A DNA stretch of 10,037 bases. Origin: Acidimicrobiia bacterium (lineage in GTDB: Bacteria > Actinomycetota > Acidimicrobiia > Spongiisociales > ZC4RG35). The notes under the pieces were generated by a model, which made no database searches, was not told the origin of the DNA, and saw only the letters and a program-made list of their open reading frames with translations. Shown piece by piece: positions 6,938 through 10,037 of this stretch. Location: positions 1-10,037 of the forward strand of contig QIDW01000323.1 in assembly GCA_003230435.1 (NCBI GenBank), in the 5' to 3' direction. The translations under genes were made by a program, and so were the position numbers. Each line of letters starts with the position of its first letter. Position 1 is the stretch's first letter.

Positions 6938-7396
6938 TCAGAAACTCGGTTTGAAGACCATCAGCCCAAGGATGGTTTTCACGACAAACCCGTCGACTCG
7001 GGCGACCCGAATCAGCTTCTGGGCGGCGGCTCGATACCCGGCTCCGGACATCCTCTCCTCCTCCAGCCGAAGCAAAGCCGTGGCAAAGAGTTTGTCCGTC
7101 CATGTGCCAAACCCGAACGCCGACACTGCGAACAGCACAAGGGCGAGGATGACCCAGATTTGGGAGAATGCCCACGCACCACTGACCGAAACCATCGTGA
7201 TACCCATAACAAGCACAGTTAGTGCGGCAGGCATAATCACACGATTAGCCGACCAGTTGATGGCGTCATACAAACTTCGCGCTGCGTCATCGCTGTCCGA
7301 GAGGATGATCCTGTGCCAGAAGGACTGGACAAAGAGCAGCCCTCCAATCCAGATGAAACCACCCAGGATGTGAAAAAAGACAGCTAACTCGTACAT
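6938..7396 (-). CDS. Four-helix integral membrane protein, DUF2269-like
   Basis: The 152-residue protein has four hydrophobic segments at about 3-25, 52-72, 76-97 and 133-149. The first carries FFHILGGFIWIGGLLFVQSF with a conserved-looking His9, and R52 lies at the start of the second. This resembles the DUF2269/CopD-like membrane families, which have no settled role; the histidine in helix 1 recalls haem- or metal-binding helices, but that is inference. ATG 7396 is 24 nt after the cupin stop and has no clear ribosome site. The gene ends 7 nt before the adenylate cyclase, so it is probably in the same operon, and it could be a partner or sensor for the cyclase. Confidence 0.82.
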   Translation of the reverse strand: MYELAVFFHILGGFIWIGGLLFVQSFWHRIILSDSDDAARSLYDAINWSANRVIMPAALTVLVMGITMVSVSGAWAFSQIWVILALVLFAVSAFGFGTWTDKLFATALLRLEEERMSGAGYRAAAQKLIRVARVDGFVVKTILGLMVFKPSF

Positions 7397-7420
7397 GCGA
7401 CGAAGCTAGTGGTTTCCGTA

Positions 7421-7696
7421 TTAGTTCCGCGGCGCCTCCATGCATCTGACCCCCTCGAGTCCGACTGTCGCACCGTGTGGTGTGTTCGGGGGCAGGTCGA
7501 GCCGGTCTCCGGGTGTCAGCCTGACATCCCCGTCGGGAGTGTGGAACGTGATGGAGCCGCTGATACAGAACAAAACCTTGTGATAGGGGTGCTGATGCTC
7601 TCCGTAGACAAAACCCGGATCGCTGGACCACGTTTGCGGCGTTAGACCTTCGGCGGCAAAAACATTTCTAGCGAGAGTTTCGGGACGGGTGCTCAC
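7421..7696 (-). CDS. Small single-domain cupin protein
   Basis: This 91-residue protein is a minimal cupin barrel. Motif 1 reads YGEHQHPYHKVLFCISG (31-47) and motif 2 reads PGDRLDLPPNTPHGATVG (62-79). The expected metal ligands are His34, His36 and His74; the usual glutamate of motif 1 is replaced by Lys40, with His39 beside it, so metal binding may be altered or lost. No substrate can be deduced, and small cupins of this kind can be enzymes, sensors or binding proteins. The GTG start at 7696 overlaps the previous stop as GTGA and has no ribosome site of its own, so translation is probably coupled to the upstream gene. It is followed after 24 nt by the membrane protein gene. Confidence 0.87.
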   Translation of the reverse strand: MSTRPETLARNVFAAEGLTPQTWSSDPGFVYGEHQHPYHKVLFCISGSITFHTPDGDVRLTPGDRLDLPPNTPHGATVGLEGVRCMEAPRN

Positions 7697-7962
7697 AGAT
7701 AGTCGGCGATGCGGGTCGGATACTCGGGGAAGTACCGGGAGATCACGCTGAGATCGAATGCACTCAGGATCGACTCTTTCGGCTCACGTTCCAAAAGAAA
7801 GCGAAAAGAAGCCTCGATCAGCTCTCCGGCGGACCCTTCTCCGGCCCACCGCTCCACGTCGGAAGGGCTGACCGTCACCTCATGGGTCGTCGACGATCCG
7901 GTCTCCGACACGGTCACCCGAAAGGTGTCCTCACTCTCCGGTTCAACGGTGATCTCTGTCAC
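7693..7962 (-). CDS. Small conserved protein of unknown function
   Basis: The 89-residue product starts with a short beta-rich part (TEITVEPESEDTFRVTVSE, then THEVTVSPSDVERW) and ends in a helical block with SFRFLLEREPKESIL (47-61) and DLSVISRYFPEYP (66-78). I have the impression of similar small actinobacterial proteins with a LLEREP...ISRYFPEY ending, but no function is known to me. There is no signal peptide, no membrane helix and no cysteine. I chose GTG 7962 because GGGGTGAG lies just upstream; an ATG at 8004 would add 14 residues without a better site. It is the first gene of the leftward operon, overlapping the cupin start by 4 bp, and is divergent from the methyltransferase. Confidence 0.78.
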   Translation of the reverse strand: MTEITVEPESEDTFRVTVSETGSSTTHEVTVSPSDVERWAGEGSAGELIEASFRFLLEREPKESILSAFDLSVISRYFPEYPTRIADYL

Positions 7963-8045
7963 ATTCTCACCCCAAGCGTCGGCAACGAATCTACATGCTC
8001 GCATCCACGTGCTACTTTCGCCGACGCCAAGACAGGAGTAGGAGA
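7963..8045. promoter_or_regulatory. Divergent promoter region with an 8-bp inverted repeat
   Basis: The 83-bp gap serves the leftward operon and the rightward methyltransferase. GCGTCGGC (7976-7983) and GCCGACGC (8020-8027) form a perfect inverted repeat with 36 bases between. A weak rightward promoter can be read as TCTACA (7990-7995), 17 nt, TACTTT (8013-8018), lying between the arms. AGGAG at 8034-8038, 7 nt before ATG 8046, is a strong ribosome site for the methyltransferase. The repeat could be an operator; the promoter call is weak, with 4/6 and 3/6 consensus matches. Confidence 0.35.
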
Positions 8046-9053
8046 ATGGAACCAAAAGAACAGGCTGGCGCGTTGCTCGCAAACGCGGCGGGCTACGTCG
8101 CTACACGAACCATTGAGATTGGTCTCGATCACGGCCTCTTTGAGGTCATAGCGGAGCGGGGCCCGATCACCTCGGATGGCCTCTCTGAAGCAGCCGGAAT
8201 CGACGCATTGTATGCCTCGGTGTGGTGCCGCGCCGCATACGGCGCCGGTGTTCTCGAAGGCCATGACTCAGGCGCCTATTCCCTGGCGCCCCATATCGAG
8301 ATGCTGGTCCTCGACAAGACCTCGCCGGCATACGTGGGCGGCCTCTTCAAGGTGCTGACCCAGCCCGAGGTATTCGACAGGTTCTCCGACAACTTCGAGT
8401 CGGGCGAGCGCATCTGGTGGGACCAAACAAGCCAGGAGTGGATAGCAGCAGTAGGCGAGACTGGCGGGGCCCACAACACCCGGTTTATCCCGGGAGGAAT
8501 CTCCCAGGTGCCCGGTGCGGCGGAGCGTCTCTCGTCGGGTGGGAAGGTCCTTGAGTTGGCCTGTGGTACAGGTGTCGGCCTTGTGCGGCTTGGCACCGAA
8601 TACACCGACCTGGAGCTGGTGGGTCTCGATGGTGATGCCTACTCTCTCCAAGCTGCCCGGTCTCGTGTCGACGACGCCGGCCTGAGCGAACGAGTCGAGC
8701 TGGTCCACTCTGGGATGGAAGATCTCGACGCCGAAGATGAGTTTGATGCCATCACGATCAACCTGTCAATGCACGAGTGCCGCGACATCGAGAAGGTGAC
8801 GGCGGCGATCTACCGGGCGTTGAAGCCAGGCGGGTTTTTTCTAAACTCGGACTTTCCGTTCCCGGAGAGCGCCGAGGGAATCCGCACTGTTCCGGGCCGA
8901 ATCATGTCCGGCATCCAGTTCTTCGAGGCGCTGATCGACGACCAGCTCCTCTCCTCCAGCTATTACCTGGATCTCTTCAAGAGTCACGGTTTCGAGGACA
9001 TCGGTGTCGTCGACCTGACTCCGGTGCATGCCATCACCTACGGGCATAAGTAG
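8046..9053 (+). CDS. SAM-dependent methyltransferase with N-terminal winged helix (Rv2258c-like)
   Basis: The 335-residue protein has an N-terminal helical/winged-helix domain (about 1-85, with GLDHGLFEVIAERGPITSDG resembling dimerisation domains of this class) and a Rossmann methyltransferase domain (about 160-335). Motif I is KVLELACGTGVGLVRL (167-182), the acidic residue that would bind the SAM ribose is in GLDGD (193-197), GMEDLD (223-228) is the next adenine-contact region, and RALKPGGFFLNSDF (257-270) is the late motif. Relatives include Rv2258c of M. tuberculosis, whose substrate is uncertain; a small lipid or metabolite is possible, but none can be named. ATG 8046 with AGGAG 7 nt upstream is preferred over the ATG at 7995, which has no such site. 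It stands alone on the + strand, divergent from the cyclase operon, and its end overlaps the convergent small ORF by 16 bp. Confidence 0.9.
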   Translation: MEPKEQAGALLANAAGYVATRTIEIGLDHGLFEVIAERGPITSDGLSEAAGIDALYASVWCRAAYGAGVLEGHDSGAYSLAPHIEMLVLDKTSPAYVGGLFKVLTQPEVFDRFSDNFESGERIWWDQTSQEWIAAVGETGGAHNTRFIPGGISQVPGAAERLSSGGKVLELACGTGVGLVRLGTEYTDLELVGLDGDAYSLQAARSRVDDAGLSERVELVHSGMEDLDAEDEFDAITINLSMHECRDIEKVTAAIYRALKPGGFFLNSDFPFPESAEGIRTVPGRIMSGIQFFEALIDDQLLSSSYYLDLFKSHGFEDIGVVDLTPVHAITYGHK

Positions 9054-9313
9054 ACAGGAGAACGGCAGGGCTCGGTGTGCTGAGTGGACGGGAGTGTTCC
9101 GAACCCTTCAACCAGCTTCTGTGGGAGGGTCGGTGTGGGAGGGTCGGTCTCAGGTAGGACGATGTCGTCCTCGATGACGGCGTGCAGGTAGCGAAGACTG
9201 ACGTTCCCGCAGGAATGACAAACGACGCGCTCCAGACCGGCAATCGGTGATCTGGTCGTGCGTCGGTGCCTGCAGGCCGCTTTGGCGACATGGCGACCTC
9301 GTTGTTTCCTCAC
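9038..9313 (-). CDS. Small putative zinc-ribbon protein, C-terminus probably altered by a duplication
   Basis: The 91-residue ORF begins at GTG 9313, with GGAG 7 nt upstream, a good ribosome site. The first 50 residues look like a folded metal-binding unit: Cys14-x-His16, then AGLERVVCHSCGNVSLRYL with Cys32-x2-Cys35. I have a vague memory of similar small actinobacterial proteins with C-x-H ... C-x2-C, but give no name. After DIVLPETDPP (50-59) the sequence becomes low-quality and proline-rich and overlaps the methyltransferase gene by 16 bp. A 14-bp tandem duplication at 9121-9148 lies exactly at this point; with one copy removed the frame would end at TGA 9110-9108, giving 63 residues. The open frame runs upstream to 9538, inside mobA, but that part has no start of its own. 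It follows mobA on the same strand. Confidence 0.5.
   Translation of the reverse strand: MRKQRGRHVAKAACRHRRTTRSPIAGLERVVCHSCGNVSLRYLHAVIEDDIVLPETDPPTPTLPQKLVEGFGTLPSTQHTEPCRSPVYLCP
9121..9148. repeat. 14-bp perfect tandem duplication
   Basis: GTGGGAGGGTCGGT occurs twice without interruption (9121-9134 and 9135-9148). It lies in the 3' part of the small zinc-ribbon ORF. Because 14 is not a multiple of three, gain of a copy shifts the frame of that ORF. Confidence 0.9.
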
Positions 9314-9450
9314 TTGCCGACTCCAGGCTCCCTGCTCGGTGTTATTGCATCGGTGCGTGGGCGTCCGAAACTTGGGGATCAGAATGAAGTCGTCACATAT
9401 GACTAGTCCGTGAACCCTGTTCGGCAGGGGGTAGTTGGGTTCAGCTACCG
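9314..9450. other. Gap between mobA and the small zinc-ribbon ORF, with a possible hairpin
   Basis: These 137 bp hold no supported gene. On the + strand, TGAACCC (9411-9417) and GGGTTCA (9437-9443) are a perfect 7-bp inverted repeat. An overlapping shorter hairpin, CCCTG-TTCGG-CAGGG, sits at 9415-9429. Lying just past the mobA stop, either could slow or end mobA transcription. Neither is followed by a run of U on the mobA strand, so a terminator call is weak. No promoter for the small ORF is obvious. Confidence 0.3.
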
Positions 9451-10017
9451 CTATTGGTATCTGCCAAGGGCTTCTCCCAGTGCCTCTTGGCTGTCTACCG
9501 AAAACCAGCTTCGACCATCCTCGCTCCAAGAGCCCCACACATCGGGAGGGATCGCATCGAACGACACCCGATCGAGAAGACTCTGAATCGACCCGCCCAG
9601 TTCGGCTTCCTCAGCTGCGAGGCGAGCGATCGTCTTGGGATACACGGCACAGGTGACCTGACGGGTTCCGTGATCGTCCACCGGAACCACCGGGATATCG
9701 CCCGCGCGACGAATCATGTTGCGAAGAGTCTCCGGTCTGACGAATGGATGGTCGACCGCAACAACGAGAACGTGGTCAGTGTCGGTTCGGTTGAGGGCCG
9801 TGGCAATACCGGCAAGTGGCCCATGAGCGTGAACCGAATCTGGCCAGGCCTCCCACCCCTCTCGATCAGGACCAAGAAGAACGGTTCGGTCGGCAACCAG
9901 CCTCAGTGCTGCTCCCACCATCTCGAGCATCGTCTGGTCGCGTACGAGGACATCTGCCTTGTCCTGTCCCATGCGGGTGCTCAAGCCACCGGACAGGACG
10001 GCTGCGAGTGCTGTCAC
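9451..10017 (-). CDS. mobA: Molybdenum cofactor guanylyltransferase
   Basis: MobA transfers GMP from GTP to molybdopterin-bound molybdenum to make the guanine dinucleotide cofactor. The 188-residue length is normal. The nucleotide loop is LSGGLSTRMGQDKA (8-21), corresponding to LAGGxSxRMGxDK of the family. GPLAGIATAL (66-75), VVAVDHPFV (85-93, where many members read DMPF) and RQVTCAVYP (119-127) follow. The C-terminal SIQSLLDR ... WFSVDSQEAL pattern matches the usual end of the family (its N-T-P-E-D-L-like segment is degenerate). Start GTG 10017 gives MTALAAVLSGG, with the loop at the expected distance; no ribosome site is visible in the remaining 20 bp. Its upstream neighbour is outside the window, so I cannot say whether other molybdenum genes adjoin. 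A related nucleotidyltransferase is the alternative. Confidence 0.88.
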   Translation of the reverse strand: MTALAAVLSGGLSTRMGQDKADVLVRDQTMLEMVGAALRLVADRTVLLGPDREGWEAWPDSVHAHGPLAGIATALNRTDTDHVLVVAVDHPFVRPETLRNMIRRAGDIPVVPVDDHGTRQVTCAVYPKTIARLAAEEAELGGSIQSLLDRVSFDAIPPDVWGSWSEDGRSWFSVDSQEALGEALGRYQ

Positions 10018-10037
10018 GGGGCCAGGCTAGATGGTCA

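Noticed and set aside
9121..9148. Start of a CRISPR or longer tandem array
   Set aside because: Only two 14-bp copies with no spacer; it is a simple duplication.
9405..9450. A tRNA-like T-arm (GGGTTCA) near the mobA end
   Set aside because: No acceptor, D or anticodon stems can be built around it on either strand.
1..10037. Mobile element, phage, toxin-antitoxin or defence island
   Set aside because: No transposase, integrase, terminal repeats, paired small toxin/antitoxin genes or nuclease/helicase genes are seen; the content is core metabolism and regulation.

Overview
The window is compact, fairly GC-rich bacterial chromosome with GTG and TTG starts, stop/start overlaps and short intergenic gaps. 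Gene content points to a high-GC actinobacterial chromosome: an Fe-S type PurF beside PurM, a hotdog thioesterase of actinobacterial type, an ECF42-type sigma factor, a six-helix class III adenylate cyclase of the Rv1625c kind and an Rv2258c-like methyltransferase. An uncultured Acidimicrobiia-like lineage is my best guess, made from family recognition only. I see no phage, IS, CRISPR, rRNA or tRNA.

Layout. (1) 3-77, +: the last codons of an unidentified gene. (2) 57-4388, -: a tightly packed cluster transcribed leftward in the order thiol-oxidoreductase (DsbA-like), gamma-carbonic-anhydrase-like protein, purF, purM, two-domain thioesterase. Gaps range from a 4-bp overlap to 42 bp, and the thioesterase frame is broken by a +1 shift near 440-456. 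(3) 4463-5710, +: an ECF42 sigma factor with its C-terminal TPR-like extension, divergent from the cluster across 74 bp. (4) 5707-7962, -: a probable four-gene operon of a small conserved protein, a cupin, a four-helix membrane protein (DUF2269-like) and a membrane adenylate cyclase. (5) 8046-9053, +: a winged-helix SAM methyltransferase, divergent from the operon across 83 bp. (6) 9038-10017, -: mobA, then a small probable zinc-ribbon ORF whose end appears to have been changed by a 14-bp tandem duplication.

How they work together. PurF and PurM are the first and fifth steps of de novo purine synthesis. The DsbA-like and carbonic-anhydrase-like genes lie upstream on the same strand and are probably co-transcribed with them. 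The cyclase operon joins a signal-producing enzyme (cAMP) to a small membrane protein, a cupin and an unknown protein, which could form a sensing module, but this is inference from spacing alone. The sigma factor has no DGPF/YCII partner gene in the window, although such partners are usual for ECF42.

Nothing here is a clear new defence or biosynthetic system. The best leads are the cyclase operon with its uncharacterised first gene, the sigma factor without a visible partner, the duplication-altered zinc-ribbon ORF and the frameshifted thioesterase.
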